The translations under genes were made by a program, and so were the position numbers. 49,134 nucleotides of DNA from Candidatus Dormiibacterota bacterium. Lineage in GTDB: Bacteria > Chloroflexota > Dormibacteria > Dormibacterales > Dormibacteraceae. This document shows positions 38,081 through 46,132 of this stretch, piece by piece; within the stretch, counting starts at the first letter, position 1; each line of letters starts with the position of its first letter. The notes beneath the pieces were generated by a model. It was given only the letters and a program-made list of their open reading frames with translations, was not told the DNA's origin and searched no databases. The DNA lies in contig CATPBP010000025.1 of the NCBI GenBank assembly GCA_955652675.1, positions 1-49,134 of the forward strand, read 5' to 3'.

Positions 38081-39045
38081 TCCATCGCTGTCCCGACGAT
38101 CTTCAGGTAAGCGTCCTCCAGCGAGGGCGAGTGCGTCTTGAGCACGGTCAGGGGAGTGTCCAGCGAGCGGATCACCTCCTGCGCCGAGTGTCCATTGAGC
38201 TGCACCTGGAACTGCCCCTGCTCAGTGAAGCCAAGCTGCAGGGATTGCAGCTCCGAGCGCAGAGCGGGCCGGTCCTCGGAGTCGAGGATCAGGTACTCCT
38301 CGACCAGGTCCGCCTTGATCTCGGCCGGCGTGCCCAGGGACACCACCTTGCCCTGGTCGAGGATGCAGATGCGATCGGCTTCCTCGGCCTCCTCCAGGTA
38401 GTGGGTGGTCAGGAAGATCGTCGTCTCGTACTTCTCACGAACCTCGCGCAGATAGTTCCAGAGGTTGCGCCGGCTGGCGGCGTCCAGCCCCGCCGTGGGC
38501 TCGTCGAGGAAGAGCACACGCGGCCGGTGCATCAGGCCGCGGATGATCTCCAGCTTGCGCTTCATCCCTCCCGAGAGCGTCTTCACGGGCTTGAAGATCT
38601 CCTTCTCCAGGCCGAGCACGCCGGCGAGCTCTCTGACCTGCTCGCGGTAGAGGCGCGGCATCAAACGGAAGAACGGCCGGTAGGGGTAGAGCCCGTAGAG
38701 CATGGCGTGAAAGCGGACGTTCTCTTCACCCGAGAGGTTCATGTCGAGGCTTGGCTTCTGGAAGATGATGCCGACCTGGCGGCGGACGCCGGCGGCGTCC
38801 GCGACCGCGTCGCGACCGTCGATCAGTACCGACCCTGACGTCGGGGTGAGCGTCGTGGTGAGGATCGAGATGGTCGTCGTCTTGCCGGCGCCGTTGGGGC
38901 CGAGCAGCGCGAAGAACTCGCCCGAGCGCACCTCGAAGGAGACCCCGTCGACGGCGTTCTTCTCCGCCTTCCTGTATCGCTTGACGAGGTCACGGACCTC
39001 GATGACGTTGGCCACGTAGCTGAAACCATGCGCCTGCCTGGCCAT
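38077..39045 (-). CDS. ABC transporter ATP-binding protein, DrrA/CcmA type
   Basis: A 322-residue ATPase for the ABC-2 permease. Walker A is GPNGAGKTT (49-57), the Q-loop is in VGIIFQKPSLD, the signature motif is LSGGMKRKLE, Walker B is VLFLDEPTAGLD and the switch is TTHYLEEAEEAD. A C-terminal ~85-residue domain after LGTPAEIKADL is typical of the DrrA branch of drug and antibiotic exporters. ATG 39045 is used here; GTG 39015 would give a shorter VIEVRDLVKRY start. The HTH_42 gene lies 71 bp upstream in the same direction. Confidence 0.93.
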   Translation of the reverse strand: MARQAHGFSYVANVIEVRDLVKRYRKAEKNAVDGVSFEVRSGEFFALLGPNGAGKTTTISILTTTLTPTSGSVLIDGRDAVADAAGVRRQVGIIFQKPSLDMNLSGEENVRFHAMLYGLYPYRPFFRLMPRLYREQVRELAGVLGLEKEIFKPVKTLSGGMKRKLEIIRGLMHRPRVLFLDEPTAGLDAASRRNLWNYLREVREKYETTIFLTTHYLEEAEEADRICILDQGKVVSLGTPAEIKADLVEEYLILDSEDRPALRSELQSLQLGFTEQGQFQVQLNGHSAQEVIRSLDTPLTVLKTHSPSLEDAYLKIVGTAME

Positions 39046-39116
39046 CTTCCGCCACGCTTGCGTACCTGAGCTCGAGGGGAGGGCGGCTTGCGGCACGGCT
39101 GACCAGCGGTCGGTGG

Positions 39117-40214
39117 TCAGGCAAGCCGGACATCGACCGGCGTGCGGAGAAAGCGCCCGACGTCCTCGGCCTCGGCGAGGGCGCCGCGCGCCACCGAGAG
39201 GGCCAGCGTGTCGAAGGGACGGATCTCGAGTTGGAGGGCGGCTGCAGTTCGAGCCGTGGCCCAGGTCGCCACGGCCCGCCCGTCGTGGAGCACAACCGGA
39301 TGGAGCCAGCCCCCACCGCGGTTGATGCGGGATGCGTGCTCGGCCGGCACCGCGAAGCGCCTGTCCCTCCAGCCCAGGAGGTATTCGTCGAAAGCAGGCA
39401 GCAGCCGGACGGGGCCGGCGGCGTCCGCGTCCGCCTGCCCTGGGAGCGCCCACCGCGTGCCTGAGCGCGTCTCCAGACTCACCAACCGGTGCTGCACGGC
39501 CTGCCAGGCGAGCCTGGCGTCCGACTGCCGCAGGCCAGACCAGAAAGCGAGGTCGGCCGGCTCCGCAGGCCCATGCGCCCGCAGGTAGCGCAGGGCGAGC
39601 TCGGCGAGTGCCGCCTCGCCCTCCCTCGGCCGCGCGGGCGCCAGCCAGTCGCGAACGAGCACGAAGCACCGCTCCCCGCCTCGGTCCGGCCCGTGGCAGA
39701 TGATTCCCTCGGCGGCGGCCAGCCAGACCAGGTGGGCGATGGCCTGGCCACCAGTCACGATCCCCTGGCGGCCAAGCCGCTCGGCAATCTCCCGCCTGGT
39801 GAGGGCGCCCTCGCGGTCGAGCATGGCTTCGATCAGGAGCATCGCCTTCGACGGCTGGTCCGCCGGCACACCCTCCTGTGCCAGCCGCCCGTAGGCGTTT
39901 GCCAGGCGCGGCTGGATCACCAGCGGCACCAACCACCCGTAATCCTCGGCCGCGACCAGGTGCAGGGTTCCGCGCATGGCCCAGGTCAGGACGATGGAAC
40001 GCTCTTCGAGGCGCGCTCGCCGGACCTGGTCGGCTTCGACGTCCCGGGCGCGTGCCCGAAGCGCGAGCCCGGCCGCGGACAGCACCTGGGCCTGCACTCC
40101 GGTCAGGTGCCGGACCAGGTCGACGGCGGAGAGACGCCCTGCCTCATGGAGGTACTGGGCGGCGGCGCGCGATCGACGCAAGCGCTGGTCGCTCAGGGGC
40201 CTGCCGGGCGCCAT
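39117..40214 (-). CDS. Winged-helix DNA-binding (HTH_42/AlkZ-like) protein
   Basis: A 365-residue protein of the HTH_42 family, which includes the DNA glycosylases AlkZ and YcaQ that unhook alkylated or cross-linked bases. The conserved QxQ-type motif of the family appears in LTGVQAQVLSAAGLALRAR (residues ~37-56). TWAMRGTLHLVAAEDYGWL follows, then tandem winged helices and the C-terminal LLPAFDEYLLGWRDR and RINRGGGWLHPVVLHDGR. Family members in antibiotic clusters give self-resistance. Here the gene lies upstream of a drug-type ABC exporter, which would fit a resistance role. Not all members are active glycosylases, so the activity is inferred. Confidence 0.88.
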   Translation of the reverse strand: MAPGRPLSDQRLRRSRAAAQYLHEAGRLSAVDLVRHLTGVQAQVLSAAGLALRARARDVEADQVRRARLEERSIVLTWAMRGTLHLVAAEDYGWLVPLVIQPRLANAYGRLAQEGVPADQPSKAMLLIEAMLDREGALTRREIAERLGRQGIVTGGQAIAHLVWLAAAEGIICHGPDRGGERCFVLVRDWLAPARPREGEAALAELALRYLRAHGPAEPADLAFWSGLRQSDARLAWQAVQHRLVSLETRSGTRWALPGQADADAAGPVRLLPAFDEYLLGWRDRRFAVPAEHASRINRGGGWLHPVVLHDGRAVATWATARTAAALQLEIRPFDTLALSVARGALAEAEDVGRFLRTPVDVRLA

Positions 40215-40231
40215 TCGAGGCGGGGCCGAGC

Positions 40232-40630
40232 CTAGACCCGAGCTGCGCGCCGGCCCAGCAGGGCGCCCGCAGTGCCGACCAGGACGCCTCCCACCACACC
40301 GAGCAGGATCCCGGCCGCCACGTTAAGTGCCGATTTGCCGAAGACCACGAAGGCGACGCCTCCAACACCGCCGCTGATCGCACCAGCGAGAGCGCCCGCC
40401 AGGGCGCCGCTCGCCAGGCGACCGGAGCGCAGGGCCGCCCGGTGGCCGATCAGCCCGAAGGCGACGACAGGAAGAACGAGCGCGACCGTGACGAGCGGTA
40501 GCTCCGGGAGCCACGAGAGAGACGGCGTGAGCCCCAGGACCGCGAGAACGATGACGCAGGCACCCAACGCGACTCCACCGCGCGCCCCCTCGATGAGGAC
40601 TGCACGGGAGGCGCTGTTGGAGCTTTCCAA
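40232..40630 (-). CDS. Small hypothetical membrane protein
   Basis: I do not recognise a family. It has 132 residues with about four hydrophobic helices: VALGACVIVLAVLGLT, PLVTVALVLPVVAFGLIGH, a Gly/Ala-rich pair LASGALAGALAGAISGGVGG, and AAGILLGVVGGVLVGTAGALL. It ends in a basic RRAARV tail. TTG 40630 begins right after the TfoX-N gene stop (TGAGTTG) and has GAGG 8 nt upstream. A longer frame would overlap that gene by 74 bp. It is probably co-transcribed with the genes on either side. Confidence 0.6.
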   Translation of the reverse strand: MESSNSASRAVLIEGARGGVALGACVIVLAVLGLTPSLSWLPELPLVTVALVLPVVAFGLIGHRAALRSGRLASGALAGALAGAISGGVGGVAFVVFGKSALNVAAGILLGVVGGVLVGTAGALLGRRAARV

Positions 40631-40631
40631 C

Positions 40632-40967
40632 TCAGCGCCTCGAGGAGACGAACTCGAGCGCCTCTGTCGCCAGAGGCAGCCACTCCTCTTCGTACCCGGG
40701 CTCAATGGTGAACCACTCTTTCATCGCCCGGCCATGGCCCGGATCGAAGCGCCTGCCCTTCCCGGCCAGGATTAGCGCATCCACACGCTGGCGGGGCAGC
40801 TTCACGACGAGCTGGCGTCTCACCAGCATCACAAAGATCTTGCCGCTGGTCCACAGTGCCGAGGAACCGAAGCCCCTCTTCTCCGACAGACCCACTTCAG
40901 GACTGGCCAGAAGGGTGTCGGCGAGCGTGGCGTAGCGCTCCTCCGGGCTGACTGCGCCGCCAGTCAT
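40632..40967 (-). CDS. TfoX N-terminal domain family protein
   Basis: A 111-residue small protein. ERYATLADTLLASPEVGLSE and the GSSALWTSGKIFVMLVRRQL to VVKLPRQRVDALI stretch match the TfoX_N/YjbR-like fold (PF04993). WFTIEPGYEEEW follows. In this short form it is common in actinobacteria with no known role in competence. It is the first gene of a minus-strand series with a small membrane protein and the HTH_42 protein. The function of the stand-alone domain is unknown. Confidence 0.83.
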   Translation of the reverse strand: MTGGAVSPEERYATLADTLLASPEVGLSEKRGFGSSALWTSGKIFVMLVRRQLVVKLPRQRVDALILAGKGRRFDPGHGRAMKEWFTIEPGYEEEWLPLATEALEFVSSRR

Positions 40968-41051
40968 GGGAATGACATCCTGGGCACGTTGGCGAGGCGA
41001 TTCTACCGTCGGTGATGGACCGCTCTTTCGTCCAGTAGGGTTTGCTCGCCG

Positions 41052-41300
41052 ATGAAGGTCGCGTCTCGAACCGAACGCCGCGCCAACCGTGCCTTTGCGC
41101 TCGGACTGATCAGCCTGCCCCTCGGCCTCCTTGGGCCCTTTGCCATCGTGTCGGGGTGGCGCTCGCTGCGCGCCATGGCCGCCTCCGGCGGGACCCTGAC
41201 CGGGGAGGGCCGGGCCGCGTTCGGGCTGGTGGCCGGCTCCCTGTCGACCGGCTTTCTGATCCTGGGCGTGGCCCGCTTCCTGCTCTCCGGCGTGCTTTGA
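41052..41300 (+). CDS. Small two-helix membrane protein (DUF4190-like)
   Basis: An 82-residue protein with a basic N-terminus and two membrane segments (FALGLISLPLGLLGPFAIVSG and AFGLVAGSLSTGFLILGVARFLL, each quoted within its helix). They are joined by a polar loop, as in small DUF4190-type proteins. The stop codon overlaps the TTG start of the following GH5 gene (TTGA), suggesting coupled expression. I cannot assign a role; it may help secretion or anchoring of the hydrolase. Confidence 0.6.
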   Translation: MKVASRTERRANRAFALGLISLPLGLLGPFAIVSGWRSLRAMAASGGTLTGEGRAAFGLVAGSLSTGFLILGVARFLLSGVL

Positions 41301-43129
41301 GCCGGCTGCTGCGCCCCGCCCTGATGGCGGCCCTCGCCGTGGGCCTGGCCGCCCTTACCTATCCCGGTGCCGACCTCGCGGCCCTGGCCGTGCGGCCAGC
41401 GCCGGTGAGCGTGGCGAAGGGCGGTGCTCCCGCCTGGCTGCACGTCGCCCATCCCTCCGCCGCCCTGCCCTACATCGCGGACCCGGAGGGCCGCCGGGTG
41501 ATCCTCCGGGGCGCCGTCAGCGGCGGCCTGGTCGACTACTGGTCGGGAGTCGACAACCGGTTGCTCTATCCCCCGCCCTTCCACCCCATCGACGCGGCCG
41601 CCTACCTGGGCGGCCGCTGTCCTGCCAACTCCGCAATGGTCTGGCAGCCACCCCTCTGCCGCAACGATCTCTCTCAGATGGCGGCGCTCGGCTTCGACGT
41701 ACTCCGGCTCGCGCTCTCCTGGAGCCTGCTGGAGCCCGAGCCCGGCCACTACAACCGCCAGTATCTCGACCGGATCGCGCAGGTGGTCGGCTGGGCGCGG
41801 GAGGAGGGGATCTACGTGATCCTCGACATGCACGAGAACGCCTACTCGCGTTACCTGCCCCGGCCGGTGCCGCCCCCGCTGCCGGGCGGTTCTCCGACCA
41901 GCCTCAACCAGCTCACCGGGGCCCCGGCCTGGGCTGTGCTGAGCGACGGCCTTCCTTCCGAGGTCTATCTCGGACAGCGGGAGTTCAACCCCGCGGTGGG
42001 AGCCGCCTTCACCAGCTTCTGGCTGAACGCGCGCGTCGACGCCCCCGCCGGCGAGGCGCCCGGTGTGGGGCTGCAGGACCACTACATCGGCGCGCTCACC
42101 ACCCTGGCTCGACGCTTCGCCGCCGACAGCGCCGTTGTCGGCTACGGCCTCTTCAACGAGCCCTGGCCCGGTTTCGTGGCACCGCCGCTCTTCGAGGACC
42201 TCATGCTCTTTCCGTTCTACCGGCGCGTCGCGGACGCGCTCACGGGCGCCGGGGACGGCCTTGGCTGTCCGGCCTCGATGCCGGCCCTACCGCCCTGCGG
42301 CTATCCCGACCTCGGCGTCCACGACCGGCGCCACCTGCTCTTCTTTGAGCCCGACCACCTCCGGGAACAGACCGACCTGCTCACCCATCTCCCGATGATG
42401 ATCAGCTCCTATGCGAACCTCGTCTACTCGATCCACGCCTACACGCACAAGTTCACCCTGGACGCGCTGGCAGGCCAGGATCCCCGTCAGGCCGGCTACC
42501 CGCCGGGGGGCTTCGAGCTCTCCTACGCCAGCGCCGAGAAGGAGGCCCGAGCCGCCAGCGCCGCGTTGTTCGTCACCGAGTTCGGCAACGAGCCGCAGCA
42601 GGACGGGCTGCTGCTCGCCGGCCAGTTGGGGGAGCAGGAGCGCCACCAGACGGGAGCCACGATCTGGCCCTGGAAGGAGAACTGCACGCTCACGACGAGC
42701 TGGGGCGTGTACGAGGGGGTGTATTCGGGCCGGTCCGATCAGCGCTGCGCCTACGACCAGCCGGTGGCCGATGTGTCGCCCAAACCAGAGAACGGCTGCC
42801 TGCGGGCAGGCCGCGAGCGGCTGCTGGCCAGGGTCTGGCCTCGGGCCACGGCCGGCCGTCTGGAGTCGTTTGCGTATGACGCGGGGACTGGCGGCTTCGA
42901 TCTGCGGGCCTCAGCGCCGGCGAGGGCGGCCGAGACCATCGTGTTCATCCCCCGTCAGGTTGCGGGCGCGCCTTCCGTCTCCGGGGCGGCGGCGGTTCGC
43001 GCCACGGACCTGCAGGCTGACGGCAGCCGCGTGCTGCATGTCACTCCGCTCGGCGGCGAATACCGCGTGACAGTCACCCCGGCCCCGCTCGCCCTGACGC
43101 CCTGTCAGCCGGCTATCGCCGCCAGGTAG
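41297..43129 (+). CDS. Secreted glycoside hydrolase family 5 protein, endoglycoceramidase-like
   Basis: A 610-residue protein with an N-terminal signal peptide (basic start, hydrophobic ALMAALAVGLAALTY). The (beta/alpha)8 domain contains FDVLRLALSWSLLEPEPG, EEGIYVILDMHENAYSRYL and ASMPALPPC. Catalytic residues are Glu288 (acid/base) in GYGLFNEPWPGF and Glu428 (nucleophile) in LFVTEFGNEPQQ. A C-terminal beta domain of ~120 residues (GRLESFAYDAGTGGFDL) follows, as in endoglycoceramidase-type GH5 enzymes. The DMHENAYS motif supports that branch over cellulases. The substrate is unproven. The TTG start overlaps the small membrane gene. The 3' end overlaps the convergent MBL gene by 25 bp. Confidence 0.87.
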   Translation: MSRLLRPALMAALAVGLAALTYPGADLAALAVRPAPVSVAKGGAPAWLHVAHPSAALPYIADPEGRRVILRGAVSGGLVDYWSGVDNRLLYPPPFHPIDAAAYLGGRCPANSAMVWQPPLCRNDLSQMAALGFDVLRLALSWSLLEPEPGHYNRQYLDRIAQVVGWAREEGIYVILDMHENAYSRYLPRPVPPPLPGGSPTSLNQLTGAPAWAVLSDGLPSEVYLGQREFNPAVGAAFTSFWLNARVDAPAGEAPGVGLQDHYIGALTTLARRFAADSAVVGYGLFNEPWPGFVAPPLFEDLMLFPFYRRVADALTGAGDGLGCPASMPALPPCGYPDLGVHDRRHLLFFEPDHLREQTDLLTHLPMMISSYANLVYSIHAYTHKFTLDALAGQDPRQAGYPPGGFELSYASAEKEARAASAALFVTEFGNEPQQDGLLLAGQLGEQERHQTGATIWPWKENCTLTTSWGVYEGVYSGRSDQRCAYDQPVADVSPKPENGCLRAGRERLLARVWPRATAGRLESFAYDAGTGGFDLRASAPARAAETIVFIPRQVAGAPSVSGAAAVRATDLQADGSRVLHVTPLGGEYRVTVTPAPLALTPCQPAIAAR

Positions 43130-43923
43130 CGCGCTACCGAGCGCTCCACGCACGCTTTTCCGTCCGATTCCACGACCCGATTCCACCAGGCGCCGTAGAT
43201 CCGGTCGAAGGGGAAGGGCTCCAGCATCTGCGCGATGTGCCGGATCGCAGCCGCCGGCAATGGGATCAGGTTGGGATAGCTGTACATGAAGCTGACATAG
43301 CGCCGGTCCGGCACGACCTGCAGGATGTCGCCGGCGAGCAGGGCGCCCCGGCCCTCCGCACCGCCCCGCCAGTGCAGCACCGTGGCGCCCTCGAAGTGGC
43401 CGCCGGCTCGCAGCAGGGTCATACCCCCACCGAGGTCCAGGCTCTCACCCTCCCAGAGATTGAGGCGGTCGTCTGGCCGCATCACCCACTCCCGGTCGGC
43501 GGCGTGAAGGTGCACCGGGACGTCGAAGGTCTGGGCCCACTCCACCATCGACGAGTAGTAGTGGGGATGGGAGATGGCAATCGCCCTGAGGCCGCCCAAG
43601 GATCTCACGATCTCGACGGTGGCATCGTCCAGGAGGCTGATGCAGTCCCAGAGGACGTTCCCCTCGGGGGTGCGGACGAGGAGCGCTCGCTGCCCGATTG
43701 CGAACGAGGGGTTCGTTCCGAAGCCGAAGACGCCCGACTCCAGCACGCGAAAGATGTTGTCGTGACTGCGGCGCAGCTCTTCCAGCGTGGTCCAGCGCTG
43801 CCCACCGAGCCCGACGTACTGCCGCTCGTCCTGGCAGATCGGGCATCCCGTCGGCGGCTCCTCACTCGCCGCGAACTGCGTCCCGCAGGTCACGCACATG
43901 TAGTTGATCATGCTCATCTTCAC
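43105..43923 (-). CDS. Metallo-beta-lactamase-fold protein with N-terminal zinc ribbon
   Basis: 272 residues. A rubredoxin-like ribbon with Cys10, Cys13, Cys27 and Cys30 (YMCVTCGTQF, GCPICQDER) precedes a metallo-beta-lactamase domain. There the metal motif reads SHPHYYSSMVEW (His119, His121), lacking the Asp-His that completes HxHxDH in most members. A later LLRAGGHFEGATVLHW supplies another His, and GALLAGDILQVVPD an Asp. It may bind a single metal or have changed chemistry. GTG 43923 overlaps the tex stop codon (TAGTG). Internal ATGs at 43917 and 43911 are alternative starts. Confidence 0.8.
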   Translation of the reverse strand: MKMSMINYMCVTCGTQFAASEEPPTGCPICQDERQYVGLGGQRWTTLEELRRSHDNIFRVLESGVFGFGTNPSFAIGQRALLVRTPEGNVLWDCISLLDDATVEIVRSLGGLRAIAISHPHYYSSMVEWAQTFDVPVHLHAADREWVMRPDDRLNLWEGESLDLGGGMTLLRAGGHFEGATVLHWRGGAEGRGALLAGDILQVVPDRRYVSFMYSYPNLIPLPAAAIRHIAQMLEPFPFDRIYGAWWNRVVESDGKACVERSVARYLAAIAG

Positions 43924-46064
43924 TAGACGGCGCGGGCGGAGAGGCTGAGGCGGCGGCGTTCGAGGTCGACCCCGAGGACCTTGACGGTCAGGCGGTCTCC
44001 CACCCTCACCACCTCAGCAGGATCACGAACGAACCGGTCTGCGAGCTGAGAGACGTGGACCAGGCCGTCCTGATGGACGCCCACGTCGACGAAGGCGCCG
44101 AAGGCTGTCACGTTGGTGACCACGCCCTCCAGCACCATGCCCTCGCCCACGTCCTCCAGGGTGCTCAGGTCCTCGCGGAAGGCCGGCGCGGAGAAGTCAC
44201 CGCGAGGGTCCCGGCCCGGCTTCTCCAGCTCGGCCAGGATGTCTCGGAGGGTGGGCTCGCCTAGGTCAGGGCCTGTGTAGCGGCGCCAGTCGATCCGCCG
44301 CACCAGCTGCGGGCTGCCGGCCAGCGCCCGGACCTCCATGCCCAGGTCCTTTGCCATGCGCCCGACGACGCCGTAGCGCTCAGGGTGGACCGCGCTGTCG
44401 TCAAGCGGCTCCAACCCCCGAACCCGGAGGAACCCTGCAGCCTGCTCAAAGGCCCTGGCGCCAAGGCCGCCAACCTCGCGCAGCCCAGACCTGCTGGCGA
44501 AGGCCCCCTGCCGTTCGCGATGTTCGACGATCCGCCGCGCGAGGGCCGGCCCGATCCCGGACACGTGCTCCAGAAGGGTGGCCGAGGCGGTGTTGACGTC
44601 AACCCCGACAGCGTTGACACAGGAGTCCACCACCTCCGACAGCCTCTTGCGCAGGCCGGCCTGGTCGACGTCGTGCTGGTACTGACCCACTCCGATGCTC
44701 TTGGGGTCGATCTTCACCAGCTCTCCGAGCGGATCCTGGAGCCGGCGCCCGATGGAGACCGCGCCCCGTAGAGAGACGTCCAGCCCGGGTAGCTCTTCCC
44801 GGGCCGTCTCGGATGCCGAGTACACGGACGCACCCTGCTCGCTGACGGAGACCAGGGGCAGAGCCAGGCCGTTCTCTCTCATTGCGGCGCGAAGGAAGCC
44901 CTCGGCCTCGCGGCTTCCCGTGCCGTTGCCGACGGCGACGAGCTCGGGACGGTGCCGGGTGATGAGGCCATGCAGAAGCGCGGCCGCGCGGGTTCGCTCG
45001 GCGGCGCCGCGCTCGGTGAAGAGCGTGGCGGTGTCCATCAGACGACCGGTCCCGTCGAGAACCGCCAGCTTGAGTCCGGTCCGAAGCCCGGGGTCCAGCG
45101 CAAGCACGCTCCGGCTGCCCGCGGGCGGGGCCAGCAGCAGGTGCCGAAGGTTCTCGGCGAACACCTCGATCGCCTCGCGATCGGCACGCACCTTGAGCTC
45201 GGCGCGCAGCTCGCTCTCCAGGGACGGTCCCAGCAGGCGCTGCCACCCCTCGGCCACCGCCTGGCGCAGCTCTGCGGCGACCGAAGCCTGCGGCCGCGTC
45301 ACCACCTTCCCGGTCAGCGAACCGGTGATCTCCTCACCGGGAAAGTCCAGGTGGACGCGCAGCACGCCCTCGGCCTCGCCGCGCAGCAGCGCCAGAACGC
45401 GGTGCGAGGGCGCGGACGACAGCGACTCTCGATGGCCGTAGTAGCCCTCGAACTTGGTCCGCTCGCCCCGGCGGGCAGGCACCACGTCGGAGCGGAGCTG
45501 TCCGTGGCGCACCACTAGACCCCTGGCCAGCCTCCTCAGGGCAGCGTCCTCGGCCACTCTCTCCGCGCAGATGTCGCGAGCTCCGGCCAGCGCCGCGGCT
45601 GCGTCGGGAACGTCGCGGGCGGGATCGACGAACCGGCGAGCCAGAGAGCCGGGGTCGCCGGCGGCCGGGTCCTGCCGCCAGAGCAGGTCGGCAAGCGGCT
45701 CCAGGCCGCGCTCGCGGGCGATCGTGGCGCGGGTGCGCCGCTTCGGCCGGTAGGGCAGGTAGAGATCCTCGAGCTCGGTTCGGGTCGCAGCGGTGGCCAG
45801 CGCCCGGGCCAGCTCGGGCGTCATCTTGCCCTGCTGCTCGATGGAGGCGATTACCGACTCTCGCCGGTCCGCAAGCTCTCTCAGCCGGCGGGCGCCGTCG
45901 ATCACTGCCTGGATCTGGACCTCGTCCAGCCCGCCGGTGACCTCCTTCCGATAGCGCGCCATGAAGGGAACCGTGGCTCCTCCCGAACTGAGCTCGAGAG
46001 TCCTCTCGACCTGCTCGGGACGCAGGCTGAGCTCCTCCGCGATCTGTCCCCCGAGGCCCTCCAT
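43923..46064 (-). CDS. tex: Tex-family RNA-binding protein / transcription accessory factor
   Basis: A 713-residue full-length Tex protein. The N-terminal helical region has GGATVPFMARYRKEVTGGLD and YLPYRPKRRTRATIAR. The YqgF/RuvC-like domain starts SVLALDPGLRTGLKLAVLD. A helix-hairpin-helix region follows (VSGIGPALARRIVEHRE), and a C-terminal S1 RNA-binding domain (~635-705) reads GMVLEGVVTNVTAFGAFVDVG. DPKSIGVGQYQHDVDQ is a family hallmark. Tex acts on nucleic acids and affects transcript levels. ATG 46064 lacks a ribosome-binding site; TACGGT lies 10 nt upstream. Translation may be coupled to the MBL gene. Confidence 0.96.
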   Translation of the reverse strand: MEGLGGQIAEELSLRPEQVERTLELSSGGATVPFMARYRKEVTGGLDEVQIQAVIDGARRLRELADRRESVIASIEQQGKMTPELARALATAATRTELEDLYLPYRPKRRTRATIARERGLEPLADLLWRQDPAAGDPGSLARRFVDPARDVPDAAAALAGARDICAERVAEDAALRRLARGLVVRHGQLRSDVVPARRGERTKFEGYYGHRESLSSAPSHRVLALLRGEAEGVLRVHLDFPGEEITGSLTGKVVTRPQASVAAELRQAVAEGWQRLLGPSLESELRAELKVRADREAIEVFAENLRHLLLAPPAGSRSVLALDPGLRTGLKLAVLDGTGRLMDTATLFTERGAAERTRAAALLHGLITRHRPELVAVGNGTGSREAEGFLRAAMRENGLALPLVSVSEQGASVYSASETAREELPGLDVSLRGAVSIGRRLQDPLGELVKIDPKSIGVGQYQHDVDQAGLRKRLSEVVDSCVNAVGVDVNTASATLLEHVSGIGPALARRIVEHRERQGAFASRSGLREVGGLGARAFEQAAGFLRVRGLEPLDDSAVHPERYGVVGRMAKDLGMEVRALAGSPQLVRRIDWRRYTGPDLGEPTLRDILAELEKPGRDPRGDFSAPAFREDLSTLEDVGEGMVLEGVVTNVTAFGAFVDVGVHQDGLVHVSQLADRFVRDPAEVVRVGDRLTVKVLGVDLERRRLSLSARAV

Positions 46065-46132
46065 AGCGGAGCCAACCGTACCGCAGTCCCAACCGGGCAG
46101 CGCCCGCCGGCGGCCGTACGGCTACCCGGAGC

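Noticed and set aside
40632-40967. Competence regulator TfoX/Sxy
   Set aside because: Only the N-terminal domain is present, and stand-alone copies are common in bacteria without this competence system. No competence genes lie nearby.
41042-41296. N-terminal extension of the GH5 frame from 41042
   Set aside because: It overlaps the small membrane protein in another frame and shows no signal peptide. TTG 41297 gives a good signal sequence.
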